From Ascarosepion bandense (Eukaryota; Mollusca; Cephalopoda; Sepiida; Sepiidae), in NCBI GenBank assembly GCA_037127315.1, contig JBBBDQ010000308.1, forward strand, positions 1,475,001 to 1,539,000: a stretch of 64,000 nucleotides of DNA, in the 5' to 3' direction. Each line of letters starts with the position of its first letter. The stretch's first letter is position 1. The position numbers and the translations under genes are program-made. This document shows positions 35,195 to 45,515 of this stretch, piece after piece. The notes under the pieces were generated by a model. It was not told where the DNA came from, did not search any database, and worked only from the letters and a program-made list of their open reading frames with translations.

Positions 35195-35235
35195 CTGTGT
35201 TAAAAGTTATTTATCGTTTTCTAGATATATATGTG
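34557..35235. repeat. Cluster of (TA)n and (TG)n runs with Penelope/Helitron pieces
   Basis: TA runs at about 34557-34600, 34866-34899, 34952-34982, 35037-35077 and 35149-35191, with a TG run at 35078-35107. Between them are a hammerhead ribozyme (34721-34785), a second partial copy of its flank (GTCATCCGCAAACAG at 34983), and a Helitron-like 3' end at 34899-34950 (CTAGCAGTATAGCCCGGCGT). Confidence 0.8.
34721..34785 (-). ncRNA. Hammerhead ribozyme, type I, intact core
   Basis: On the minus strand: CTGATGA (34766-34760), stem II GCTGT-GAT-ACAGC (34759-34747), GAAA (from 34746), a short stem III (ACA/TGT around GATC) and the cleavage triplet GTC (34735-34733). Stem I is formed by GTCTAACCATA upstream and TGCGGATGAC downstream, with mismatches that could be internal loops. 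All core bases known to be needed for self-cleavage are present. Short stem III and (TA)n surroundings fit the minimal ribozymes of Penelope-like elements. Activity is untested. Confidence 0.75.
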
Positions 35236-35336
35236 TGCATAATTGTCACTCTTTCTCATAACTCTCCTTCTATGTAACTACCTGCACAACAGTGGCAGTA
35301 AAATGCCTTGCTTGGGGTGATATGATTTTTAAAAAA
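35236..35336 (+). mobile_element. Jockey-type LINE 3' tail fragment
   Basis: Only the tail remains: CTTCTATGTAACTACCTGCA, CAACAGTGGCAG, GCCTTGCTTGGGGTGATATG, then an A-rich end. It directly follows a TA run. Confidence 0.7.
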
Positions 35337-35845
35337 AGTTGACATGTCCTTTTTGTTTAATTCAAGTTCTTTTATTGTTCTTACTGTTTAATAATTCCTT
35401 TTCATATTCTTTCACGCTCAGTGACCACTTCCATCTTAGTGGCTTTATCGCCTTTCTCTAAGTGAAATGCTTAAAAAGATACTAGAAAGTTTTTTATTAA
35501 ATGCTTGAAAATATTGACTTTTCTTCCAGAAGATAGAAATCAGTTCCATTTTTGTTTTTGTTTTTTCCCCATGAGACTGAGAATAGAATTTGAAAGTCTT
35601 GTGATAAAATCTTGTGAGTGTATTGTGCGTGAAATGGAAATAATATTTTCGACTCTTTTTTTATTTTACCGTTTCTTTAGCAAAACGACAAAATGAAAGG
35701 GATTAAAAAACAAAAAACAAAAACAAAAACAAAAGAACAAGCAAATGCACTTTTTACCATTTTCATTTTTTCTTACTTACACTTTGAATACAATGGCTTT
35801 TCTGTAATCTATGATCTTCCAGAAAGATGCGGAACGAATATATCG
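35337..35845. other. Unrecognised, with a LINE-tail-like patch
   Basis: 35400-35480 resembles 33890-33950 (CTCAGTGACCACTTCC, TAGTGGCTTTATCGCC). No supported frame. Confidence 0.35.
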
Positions 35846-36336
35846 GATCTATAGCCGGCTAGGAAGTTTGGGTCTCTGTCTTGGGTCACGGGCCAAAGAT
35901 TTTTTCAAGTCAGAATCCATCTTGCATTTTTGGTGATTGTAGCTGTCAGGGAAACAAGGAAGCGGAAGGGATTTCCACAGGCGCGAAATGCGAGAAAAGA
36001 AAATGTTGGAGTACAAGTGGTAATTACAGTTAACTAATTCAACATAAATAGGATGAAACGTAGATGCAAATCTAGTAGTGTGCTTAAATTTCACGTGGAC
36101 GAATCATCAGGGAGAATAGCTCGTCAGAAAAGTTGACATGAAAATATTTGTAGAAAAGGCAGAGGACAGCCACGTTACGTCGGTGAGAAAGTTACTGAAG
36201 TCGAGATGCCAAGTCATGATCGATTACATTGCAGATACTTTTTCTGGATTTTGTCGAGAACGTCGAGATGAATAGCAGGAGCATCCGACCAGAATTGACA
36301 ACATTATTCAATACACAGACGAATGCGAGATTTATA

Positions 36337-36345
<9 letters not shown>
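35846..36345 (-). pseudogene. Jockey-type LINE fragment, RT C-terminal domain
   Basis: Minus-strand frame 36094-35849 reads SRISRLWKSLPLPCFPDSYN. Upstream, in other frames, come the FLQIF-type and CRRxxIQK-type parts of the same C-terminal domain. It is more diverged than the other copies, with several frame changes, and the usual 3' tail is missing. Confidence 0.65.
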
Positions 36346-36368
<23 letters not shown>

Positions 36369-36369
36369 C

Positions 36370-36594
36370 AGTTAATGACTGAATGTGCAGAAAATTTTCC
36401 CAGTAGACTGCTTGCCAACCAATCTATAGAACCCAATCTGTCCTGCTGTTTAGATCATAGATGGTGGGAAAAAGTCGCGGATTAATACCTTTCTCAATGG
36501 CATGTGCGCGTAAGTGAATGCAACGAATTCGACTGAAATTTGGTCTCAACTATCCAATTTTTCGTCTCGAACCAATATCCACAACACACATCCG

Positions 36595-36598
<4 letters not shown>
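36370..36598 (-). repeat. tRNA-derived SINE copy
   Basis: Minus-strand body with GTAGACTGCTTGCCAACCAA and AGAACCCAATCTGTCCTGCT, and a degraded tRNA-like head near 36530-36590 (GAACCAATATCCACAACAC). It is followed directly by a TA run at 36599-36655. Confidence 0.65.

Positions 36599-36656
<58 letters not shown>
36599..36656. repeat. (TA)n microsatellite
   Basis: Long TA run separating a SINE from a MITE whose TA target may lie within it. Confidence 0.9.
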
Positions 36657-36659
<3 letters not shown>

Positions 36660-37053
36660 TACCGAGCATAATTATTAGGTCATCCCAGTGTTATTTAAAT
36701 AAAATGATGTAAAATGATGTATTTCATACTGTTTTTAGTATTTATTGCCAAGTGGATAATTCTAACTGAAAATGGAATTCTTTTTTGTTAATACTGCACA
36801 ATAACATGTGCTTTCAATGAACTGTTCTGGTGTCCAGTTTTTGTGCTCTCTTCCCCATGCTAGTCTCTTCTTCTTATTGGCTGGCCGAAGCAAAGGCTTC
36901 CTGGCTGCCTTGTAAGATTTTGCAAAGTAATAATAACAAAAGAACCATTCCATTTACATTTAGAATTATCCACTTGGCAATAAATATGAAAGTAGTATGA
37001 AATACCTCATTCTTTTTAAAACCAGCGAGGCCTTATAATTATGGGCGGTAGTA
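36657..37053 (-). mobile_element. MITE derived from a Tc1-like transposon
   Basis: Ends CACTACCGAGCATAATTATT and, inverted, ACTACCGCCCATAATTATAA, with TA at the outer edge. Inside is an inverted pair of TATTTATTGCCAAGTGGATA-type blocks. The minus strand encodes a transposase scrap, RKPLLRPANKKKRLAWGREH followed by KNWTPEQF, a motif from the middle of Tc1-type transposases. Related copies are at 44.19-45.19 kb. About 397 bp; non-autonomous. Confidence 0.8.
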
Positions 37054-37059
37054 TATATA

Positions 37060-37212
37060 TCTAAACTTATTTATAAATGGAACTATGTGTGTGTGTGTGT
37101 GTGTGTGTGTTTGTGTGTCTGTCCGTTACCTATAGACTTAAACGGCTGAACCGATTTTATTGAAAATTTACACAGTTGTACTGTAAGCGTCTGCGAGTGT
37201 TCTTAGCTAGTT
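37060..37212 (+). mobile_element. Helitron-like 5' end fragment
   Basis: TCTAAACTTATTTATAAATG, a TG run, then CCTATAGACTTAAACGGCTG and AAATTTACACAGTTGTACTG match the 5' 150 bp of the copy at 41153. It stops at TTCTTAGCTAG, where longer copies continue. Confidence 0.6.
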
Positions 37213-37309
37213 TTTTTTACATACACACAAATTACAACGACGAACTCTGACACACTCAACTCCTTACTACTATTTCTCATTGAACATTTAACTCCTACAA
37301 ATTCATATT

Positions 37310-38195
37310 ATTCTATTTAGTTAGTAAAATTCGGGAAGCGCGAGAAAAGAAACTGATGGAGTAGAATTGTCGCCTGAATTTAGTTGATCTAACTGTAAAA
37401 GGGTGGGAGATTGTTGCCAGTCTGGTTGCCCGAGTGAATAAATTCTTGTGGAGGGGGCACCATTGACGTAAGTTCGTCAGAACAAAAGCAATGAAAATAT
37501 TTATAGAACAGACAAAGGGAAGCCACATCCCGCCGATGAGAGAGTGACTGGAGTCTAGCCTCCAGGTCGGGAACAACCACAATTACAGATTCTGCTTTGG
37601 AGCCTGTCGAGAACACTGAGACGAAAAGTAGGGGCGCCTGACCAGATATGACAACACTATTCCATGCACGGTTGGATGGTTGATTTGTATATGTGCAAGA
37701 TGGATTCAGTATTTATAGGTATTTTGATAAGGAGAGGCCCTGAGTAGTGGTAGAAGACGGTCATCAACTATGACATGCGTAGAAAGGCAACTGGCGCAGA
37801 CTGCGGCATAATGTCGTCCACTGAAGGAACTTGCAGGGACACCTATCCATGCGCGTCATAGCACTACAAGAACACCGATATTATGCAACTGTTGATCAGA
37901 GCAGCCACTCAAGACCCTACGCAAGAACTAAGGCTCCTAACTCCCAGTCGGAAACAACAACTAGAAAACTACCAACCCGGTACCCTCAGTATAGAGAGTC
38001 GTTGCCACTGTTCACCCACATTGTAGAAAAGTTGCGAAAATTCCACTATTGAGGCCTAAGTAGAGAAAAAAGGAGTGAACCAGTAACCCCTCCCTGAACA
38101 GGAAACAAGGGATGAGCCTCTTCTACAGATCAAAGAAGGGATTTGAGTATGAATGCTTTAGTAGCGTTTATCTACTCCAATTAAAAAAAAAATCA
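37310..38195 (-). pseudogene. Jockey-type LINE with large internal deletion
   Basis: 37313-37715 (minus) encodes the post-RT C-terminal domain (LCLFYKYFHCFCSDEL, TRATRLATISHPFTV) up to the IHIYKSTIQP-type start. At about 37715 the sequence jumps to the 5' leader (37715-38195: GATCAGAGCAGCCACTC, CCAGTCGGAAACAACAACTA, GGGATGAGCCTCTTC). Endonuclease and RT are gone, leaving leader plus C-terminal end. The C-terminal frame itself is shifted at least once. Confidence 0.75.
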
Positions 38196-39239
38196 AATAA
38201 AAAAAAATTAAAAAGTAAATTAAAATAAAGGCTATGGGTGAAAATGTTTTTCACACTAAGTTTAGAATTGGTGAGGAGGTTGGGATAACCACCATTTCGA
38301 GAATTGTTAGTCCCGGTATGATAATAGTAAATTGTAGACGTCATAGATTTAATGGGAGAGAAGATATAAAGATTCAGTATTTACTTAGCATAAGTTCAAC
38401 TAACCCCTCATTAAAATAATTTCGTGGTCAAGGGAGAATAAAACATGGCGAAGAAATAAAATTCTAACAGATTCGTAAATTTAAACAAGTACTATCCAAG
38501 ATAAGAATATTTTTTTTCTGAAAGAAAAAGATTTAAACAAAAAACAAGACAAAACAGAAATCAAAGTAAGAAGCACATGAGTAAAATAAACAAAGTGTCT
38601 AGTTACATTTGAATAGACGAAAACCAGGATTAGTTGTCTACCTTGCCAGTTGGAAATATGGATATTTCGGAGCTAATGTTTCTTGCGATTTAATTTTGGA
38701 GCTAATGTTTCTTAGCTTTCCAAATTAACATTAGTAATATAAAAATGTTTACCATATTTCCTCTCCGCGTCAAGTTGTATCGGCAACTAAGGTACAAGAG
38801 AATGCTACACGCACAAAAACACACACACACAAACTACAGCTAGATGTTGGTCACGACTCACAGAATCAGAGTGTATAGGTGAAGTAAATTCGTGGTCAAG
38901 GGAGAATTAATCATGGCGAAGGAATCAAATTCTAAAAGATTCGTACATTTAAACATAGACTATCCAAGATAAGAACATAGAGTGGAATAGAAAAATGGAC
39001 TAAGAAATACAGTTGACACCAATATTAATGAAATTTAGACTTACTTTTATGTCAGCACTTGCTAACCAATTCATTTTTCTGATTTTAATGATATCTATAA
39101 TATATCTTATTCATAAAAGCAATTAAAATCTTGTCTAATTAAATAGTTTTTTAGTTTTATTGCAGTTTCATTTGAGGATACATAAGAGATGTACAAACAA
39201 ATGTCAATTAAAATTCTCTTAGTACGTGTAACAATAACC
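38196..39239. repeat. Unidentified sequence with a 92-bp direct repeat
   Basis: 38420-38512 and 38889-38981 are about 90% identical (TTCGTGGTCAAGGGAGAAT, AGATTCGTA, ACTATCCAAGATAAGAA). The frame at 38234-38419 (61 residues) has no known motif. Its ATAATAGTAAATTGTAG and AATGGGAGAGAAGATAT blocks recur at 40497-40534 and 40753-40770. Confidence 0.5.
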
Positions 39240-40496
39240 TAACACATCACCCAAGACTGACATATAGATGGCGCCACTAATAAAAATTTAATATGATTTT
39301 TCGGAAGTACTAACCTTCAAATGTCATGTGACAAAATTTGAGAGCAATCGAATTATTAGTTTACAAATTACAGTTATTTAAGTGAAGCTACTGTTGCAAA
39401 CTTTAAAAACAATGGAAAAATTTTAATTTCGAGTTCTGATAAAGCATTGCTTTCTGACGGAAAAATACTGTTCAAGCAGAGCAATAGCATGATTATTCGG
39501 AAACAACGGTTAAGAGGTGGTATGCTGACGCTAAACACGGTTGTACAGACACAAATGATGTTGAACGCTCAGGTTGACCAAAATCGGCACTTGTTCCGGA
39601 AAACACCAAAAATTCCACAAACACGTTTTGGCCGATCGTAAGTTGATGTTGCGTGAGATAGCAGAGAAGTTAAACATATTAGAAGGCAGTGTATTCGCCA
39701 TGTTGCATGAATATTGGTCAATAAAAAATCTTCGTTCAAAGTGGATGCCACGTTTGCTCACAGTCATTCAAAAACAACAACGCATCGGCGATTCAGCGCT
39801 CTGTTTAAAACTGTTTCAACGCAACAAGAAGGAGGTTTTGCGTAAATATGTGACAATGGATGAAACATAGATCCACCACTTCACTCCGGAGTCAAATCGA
39901 CAGTCAGCTGAGTGGACAACGGTAGGTGAAAGCCGTCCAAGTGATCAAAGACGCAGTCATCAGCAGGTAAGGTTTTGGCCACCGTATCTTTTGATGCGCG
40001 AGGTATTTTGTTCGCCTATTACATTGGGAAAAGAAGAACCATCAATATCGAATATCACATAGCATTACTGGTGAGTTTGAAGAAAGAAGTTGCTAAAAAA
40101 AACCGCCACGAATGAAGAAGAAAAAAGTGGTCTTTCACCAAGACAACGCACCGTTTCACAAGTCGATCATAACGATGGCAAAACTACATGAATAGCACTT
40201 CGAACTGCTTCGGCATCCACCCTATTCTCCAAATCTGGTCGCCAGCGACTACTGGCTGTTTACAGACCTCAGAAGAATGCTCCAAGGAAAAAGATTTGGC
40301 TTCAATAAAGAAGTGATATCGGGAACTGAGGCGTAGTTTGAGGCCAAAGACAAATCGTTCTACAAAATAAGGCATTGAATAGTTAGAGAAGCGTTGGAAT
40401 CAGTGTATCACCCTAGAAAGAGACTATGTTGATGAATAACGTCGAATTTTGCCAAAAGGTTGTTGTTTTATTAGTTAGGCCCGGGATTTATTGAGT
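39240..40496 (+). mobile_element. Second mariner element, different subfamily
   Basis: 5' flank ACATATAGATGGCGCCACTA and 3' end TTAGGCCCGGGATTTATTGA bracket a broken mariner transposase. I could not find a matching inverted repeat on the left, so that end may be lost or diverged. The ACATATAGATGGCGCC block appears again at 40797, suggesting a second, truncated copy. Confidence 0.65.
39412..40440 (+). pseudogene. Mariner transposase, broken
   Basis: Begins MEKF-stop-FRVLIKHCFLTEK at 39412. Frameshifts follow before LADRKLMLREIAEKLNILEG, SVFAMLHEYWSIKNLRSKW and VTMDET-stop-IHHFTPESNRQSAEW, which holds the first catalytic aspartate (the MDET D) with the next tryptophan changed to a stop. The second aspartate is in FHQDNAPFHKS. 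The third is in the YSPNLVASDYWLF motif, where SPD has become SPN but the following D remains. The C-terminal part continues to RDYVDE-like sequence. At least three stops and two frameshifts. A different subfamily from the 23.65-kb element, judged by motifs. Confidence 0.85.
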
Positions 40497-40532
40497 GATA
40501 ATAGTAAATTGTAGGTAGAGTAATGGGAGAGA

Positions 40533-40752
40533 GGAGAGCCTGGAGAACCTGATACTGACTGGTCAGATAGAAGGAAGGACAGACAGAGGAAGGCAGCGGA
40601 TAACATATTTGCAGGGCCTGATCAGGTGGATGACGGAACGGGCGTTGCCAGGAGCAACAGGAGCAAACATACTAAGAGCCACAAGGGATAGGGAGACGTG
40701 GAGAGCCATGATCGCCTACGTCCTGAAGGGACAGGGCACATAGAAGAAGAAG
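40533..40752 (+). mobile_element. RTE-like LINE 3' end with target-site duplication
   Basis: Encodes the extreme C-terminus (ENLILTGQIEGRKDRGRQR-like reading, LQGLIRWMTERALPG) and the 3' end ATCGCCTACGTCCTGAAGGG, AGAAGAAGA. AATGGGAGAGA is present on both sides (40522-40532 and 40753-40763), an 11-bp target duplication. The uninterrupted site sequence is seen near 38351. Confidence 0.85.
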
Positions 40753-40796
40753 AATGGGAGAGAAGATATGAATATTAAGTATTTACTTACTCAGGC

Positions 40797-41152
40797 CTGA
40801 CATATAGATGGCGCCGCACAAAAACTAAGCCGTACAAAAAATGAATGTCTGGAAATTTCATAAAATTAAATAACTGGGTTGGGGTAACAAATCTAAAAAG
40901 AAAATATTTTTAGAAAGGCTGTCTAAAATAGAAACATTTCTAAAATAATTTCATTGATTTGTGTATAAGTCCTAAGAGGTTCATTAAAATCCAATAATTA
41001 TCTGATTTTGCAAGAATTTCTTATGTTTTTCAATGACAGGAAAATTGGTTAATGTTAATTCATAATCACCTTGTTGTCGCTGAAAAACAACACTTTTTAG
41101 CAAAATTTTGAAGGTTCTAAAAAAGGATAAAAATATCATTTAATAATAATAA
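40797..41152. other. Mostly unrecognised
   Basis: Starts with a copy of the mariner 5' flank block ACATATAGATGGCGCC, then AT-rich sequence with no frame or motif I can name. Confidence 0.4.
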
Positions 41153-41486
41153 TCTAAATATAAACTTATATATAAATGGAATTTTGTCTGTGTGTGTATG
41201 TGTGTGTGTGTGTGTATCTGTTACCTATAGACTCCGAAACGGCTGAACCGATTTCCTTGAAAATTTACACAGTTGTACTATAAGCGTCTGCGAGTGTTCT
41301 TAGCTAGGTTTTGTGTCCAGGTACCCCCGATAAATATCGAAAATCGATAATCGAAAAAATCGGGTAGTCCGATTTTAATCAAATTTGATACACTCATAGA
41401 CAAAGACATAAGAAACGATATTCAGAAGTTTCAAGGTTGCAGTTCTAACATAGTGCAGAAAATCGATTATATATATATATATTAAC

Positions 41487-41540
<54 letters not shown>

Positions 41541-41662
41541 ACAGTTACTGTGATTTTTTGTTGTCTTTCAACGATATCACCATCAATTATATCAGACGGT
41601 ATGAATGGATCCTACACAAAATTAATAGACAGAACTTGTCTATATTATTCAATGAAACCTGC

Positions 41663-41714
<52 letters not shown>

Positions 41715-41888
41715 GGCAAGGATGTTTGTGTGTGTGTCTGTTTATCTGTCTGTATGTCCTTTATACAAATTCACAATTTTTATCCGATTCTCACCAAACT
41801 TCACAAATATTCTTTAGGATGAGTCCAGGACCATGGATTAGTTTTAAAGCTTTCATTACACCCGAGCAACGCCGGGCTATCCTGCTAG
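41153..41888 (+). mobile_element. Helitron-like element, complete ends
   Basis: Starts TCTAAATATAAACTTATATA after an A and ends ACGCCGGGCTATCCTGCTAG before a T, so it fits insertion between A and T. The 3' hairpin CCCG-AGCAACGC-CGGG precedes CTAG by about 10 bases. Inside are TG and TA runs (41469-41538, 41669-41711) and conserved blocks TAGACTCCGAAACGGCTGAA and TCCAGGACCATGGATTAGTT. No Rep or helicase frame, so non-autonomous. Confidence 0.65.
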
Positions 41889-41949
41889 TAAACTATAAGA
41901 ATAAATGTATTTTTGTGATCGTTTATGTACTTGAATTTCGAATATAACA

Positions 41950-42200
41950 CAATTTTTGGCCTCCGTTCTTTTATATCTTCTTTAACGATCTTTCCGATAT
42001 CATCACTTCTTAACGAGATACTTATACCGATGGCACAGCTATTGACTCCTGTCTCAATAGTAAATACGACAGGTTGCTGCGTTTGAAAATTTATCAACGG
42101 GAGCAAGAAATGGCTTGTCATTTTTAACGCCTCCAAAACGAAACAGCTCTATTTTACATCATTCAGACTGAACCTTCATTTCGATCACTGGGGGTATCTA
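41950..42200 (+). pseudogene. LINE reverse transcriptase relic
   Basis: Readable as FNDLSDIITS, then DTYTDGTAIDSCLNSKYDRL (a decayed YADDTTIYS box) and, after a frame change, FNASKTKQLYF. This matches the palm-thumb part of the jockey-type LINE, but is older than the other copies. Confidence 0.55.
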
Positions 42201-42591
42201 ATAAAAGATTTGGCTCAAAATTCTCAGCACCTGAAGAAAGCCGGAACGTGTCGAAACGTTATAAACATGGCAATAAAGATAAGGACAACAGTCCAAACAA
42301 TGTAAATAATGTAAGTACTACCGTATCTTCGAGGTATAGACAAATACTATCTTTTAATCATCATAGAGAACAATTTTTGGCTTACATCAAACAACCTTCG
42401 GGCAAATTCAAAAATTGTTAATCCCACCCCATTTTAACTTCCTGTGTGTGGATATGTTTTTGGGCTTCTTCCGCTATAGAAATCTTGTAACACATTTGAA
42501 TTAATAATGTTTTTGTTTTCCACCGTTGCTGATGAAGCAAGATTTTTCCTCTCTGAAAAGGCTATCCAACGGAATTCAATTTCGAAATTTT

Positions 42592-42639
<48 letters not shown>

Positions 42640-42640
42640 C
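42201..42640. other. Unrecognised, with Penelope-like patches and a TA run
   Basis: 42232-42262 reads CTGAAGAAAGCC, then GGAACGTGTCGAAACGTT, resembling a decayed hammerhead core without a convincing stem II. A TA run occupies about 42597-42634. No frame of note. Confidence 0.4.
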
Positions 42641-42869
42641 CAAATGAATAAGAAACTATTTGCACACAAAACAGTGCTCAATATTAAAAGAGACTAATAA
42701 ATGTTTATTATTAATTATTACTTTAGAACATGTGCAAACTACAAACTACTACAAAATTGTACATTTTGAAAGTACAATGTCACATCAAATAGTTAACAAT
42801 GATGACTGATGTGTTCCAGATTTTTTTTAAGGTTTGCTGTTGCATTCACATTCACGCAAATATTCTTTT

Positions 42870-43055
42870 ATCTATGGTTTAAATAGCAGGACAAACTGGG
42901 TTCTCTAGCCTTGGTTTGCAATCAGTCTATTGCAGAAAGTATGGCAACCTATTGCGGGAAAATATTTTGCCAGGTCAATCATATCTCGGAATAAACCTGA
43001 TCACCTAAGCGTGTACTACGTATGGCCCTTAACTGACTGACTTACTGACTGGTTA
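42870..43055 (+). repeat. tRNA-derived SINE body copy
   Basis: TATGGTTTAAATAGCAGGAC, GGGTTCTCTAGCCTTGG, CAGAAAGTATGGCAACCTAT and CCCTTAACTGACTGAC mark the headless body of the common SINE family. Confidence 0.65.
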
Positions 43056-43324
43056 CTTATTAAAACTAGTGACTGATCCCACAAAAGATTTAGACACACT
43101 TTTAAGATTTTCCTAATAATTTCTGGCAGAAGTTAACACCTATCATTATCTTTATAAACGGCAACCCTGTTAGTTATGGCTGGCAGCTTGTATCTGTGTA
43201 GGTTGTCTACTAGGGCTGCTTGCTAATCCTTACTGCAGACGCCTGCCCAAGCACATCCACACTGTCCACCTCTGGTTTGTACAACGATAATGAGGGCATT
43301 TTTGTTACAATTTCGTGGAGAAAG

Positions 43325-43556
43325 TAAGTACATTATTTTACGTTATCAACAGTCTGAACAAGGCCAGTGCTCTTAAACCCTTGTTCACAACCGTCAAGGG
43401 TTAGTAAATAGTTCTGTCTTCTTCATAAAGCTTAGGCCAACCCGTGGTAGGGTTTTTCAAGCACTTCCAAAAATCCTGACAAATGGACAATGGTGAGATT
43501 CGAACCCGGGTCTCATAGTCGGTAAGTGAACGTAACATTCAAACCAACAATGAACC
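43325..43556 (-). repeat. Second tRNA-derived SINE family
   Basis: On the minus strand a tRNA-like head has box B GGGTTCGAATCTC (about 43500) and a box A-like TTGGTTTGAATGTTACG (about 43545). The body reads GTGCTTGAAAAACCCTACCA, GGTTGGCCTAAGC and GAAGAAGACAGAACTATTTA. Different from the family at 779-1870. Single copy in this window. Confidence 0.6.
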
Positions 43557-44192
43557 TGGCAAATATGATTCTTTTAATTAATTCCGGAGGTTTTTAAAGA
43601 AGGAGGAACAGTTAAAAAGGCTAGATTAAAATTTTCCCCTTGTCTCTGATGTCGCTAGAGTGCGGTATTGACGTGATACTACAGTTGATAAGAAAATAAA
43701 GAATTAAAAAAATCATGTCCCGAAAAGTAAAACTGATTTGAGTGAAGATAAAAAGAAAATAGATCGAAAGGAGATAACATGAAAACGAATGTGTGGTGAA
43801 GAAGAAGAAGAAGAAGAAGAAGAAGAAGAAGAAGAAGAAGAAGAAGAAACGGGAGTTGGAAAGATACCGCGATAAAGAGGAGGAAAAAAAGTAAACTGAA
43901 GTTAATAATGATAATTAAAAAAAAATAGATGATTAGGTAGGATGGGTTATCCATTGGGAATCGATCAAACGATTCATATATGAGCAGATAAATTAGCGAG
44001 AATTAAAAAAAAACTAATATGGTAATTTTCAAGCGTAGCTTACATGCTGGACAAGCCTGAAAGTATAGGGAACCCAGAAAGGACAGAACTCGCTGCTCAG
44101 TTGAAAGTTTTTTAGAAAGACAATCTTGCTGAACATTATACCACGCCAAGGGGTTCAGTGGTAATATGATTGCACATGTTTTTTAGAATATA
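43557..44192. repeat. (GAA)n at 43797-43848 in unrecognised sequence
   Basis: A pure GAA run of about 50 bp, long enough to be of structural interest. The surrounding sequence has no frame or motif I can identify; the LLLLL frame on the minus strand is the repeat. Confidence 0.7.
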
Positions 44193-44396
44193 CACTAACT
44201 AATAGTTATTAGGTAACTCCAGTTTTTTTTTAAAAGTAATTATGTATTTCATACTATTTTTAGTATTTATTGCCAAGTGGATAATTCTAAATGTAAATAT
44301 AAAACGGTTCTTTTGTTATTATTACTTTGCAAAATTTTACAAGGCAAATAGCGACAATTTACCCATCGCATCCCGTAGAATTGATATATTTGTATA
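44193..44396 (+). mobile_element. MITE, partial copy
   Basis: CACTAACTAATAGTTATTAG (diverged end), then TTTATTGCCAAGTGGATAAT and GCAAAATTTTACAAGGCAAA as in the two complete copies that follow. The right end is missing. Confidence 0.65.
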
Positions 44397-44408
44397 TGTA
44401 TATACATA

Positions 44409-44796
44409 CACTACTGGCCATAATTATTAGGCCACCCCAGTTTTTTAAAAGAAATTATGTATTTCATACTATTTTTACTATTTATTGCCAAGTGGATAAT
44501 TCTAAATGAAAATAGAATGGTTCTTTTGTTATTATTATTTTGCAAAATTTTACAAGGCAAGAAAGCAAAAATGAATTCGTCCGAATCAGCTTAATTTTTG
44601 TCATTCTTTCATTGATGAAACTGCAATATAGGTAATTATTAAATATTTATGAATTCATTTGATGCACTGTTATTGTGCAATATTAACAAAAGAACAATTC
44701 TATTTTCATTTACAATTATTCACTTGGCTATAAATACTAAAAAATAGTATGAAATACATAATTAAAAAAATGGCCTAATAATTATGGCCGGTAATA
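44409..44796. mobile_element. MITE, same family as 36657-37053
   Basis: Left end CACTACTGGCCATAATTATT after TA; right end AATAATTATGGCCGGTAAT. Internal halves are nearly mirror images around TATTTATTGCCAAGTGGATA and TCACTTGGCTATAAATACTA. The transposase scrap has been lost. It adjoins the next copy within a few bases. Confidence 0.75.
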
Positions 44797-44799
44797 TTA

Positions 44800-45185
44800 C
44801 ACTACCGGCTATAATTATTAAGCTACCCTAGTTTTATTAAAAAAAAATGATGTATTTCATACTATTTAGCATTTATTGGTAAAAGGATAATTCCAAATGG
44901 AAACAGAATGGTTCTTTTGTTATTATTACTTGAAATATTTTACAAGGCAACCAGGAAGCTTTTGCTTCGGCCAGTTAATAAGAAGAGACTAACATGGGGA
45001 AGAAAACACAAAAACTGGACACCAGAACCGTTCATTTGATGAACATGTTATTATGCACTATTAATAAAAGAACATTTCTGTTTTCATTTATAATTATTCA
45101 CTTGGTAATAAATACTAAAAATAGTATAAAATACATCATTTTCTTTTTTTAAACTGAGGTGGCTTCATAATTATGGCCGGTAGTG
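44800..45185 (+). mobile_element. MITE with transposase scrap
   Basis: CACTACCGGCTATAATTATT at the left and, inverted, CACTACCGGCCATAATTATG at the right, flanked by TA (44798-44799 and 45186-45187). The plus strand carries KLLLRPVNKKRLTWGRKHKN, so this copy and the one at 36657 retain the same piece of a Tc1-type transposase in opposite orientation. 386 bp. Confidence 0.85.
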
Positions 45186-45515
45186 TACAGCTATGTTTCT
45201 GGCTGTTTGTCACTATCTTTTTCTTTTTATTTTTCTCTTTCTATTTTTGTCACTCTCAATATATATATATATTTTTTTTTTTTAATCATTTCACCCCGAA
45301 TAAGGCGGAAACGCCACTGATGTGCAGGGGGTTACATAAATGTAAAAAGATTAATTAGAAAAGAGTGAGGAGTACAAGCTAGTTAGAAAGGAACAATAGA
45401 AAGCTGAGAAAGAAGGTGCGATGACAGATACATAGGAGGAGAGAAAGGGAAGGTTATACAGGGGAGGGGAGAGAGCTAGAGGCCAGTGGTTAGTAGATGA
45501 GTATTAACTTTGCAT

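Noticed and set aside
42530..42600. CTGATGA at 42532 as another hammerhead
   Set aside because: No GAAAC at a suitable distance and no stem II; the following CTCTGAAAAGG does not provide it.
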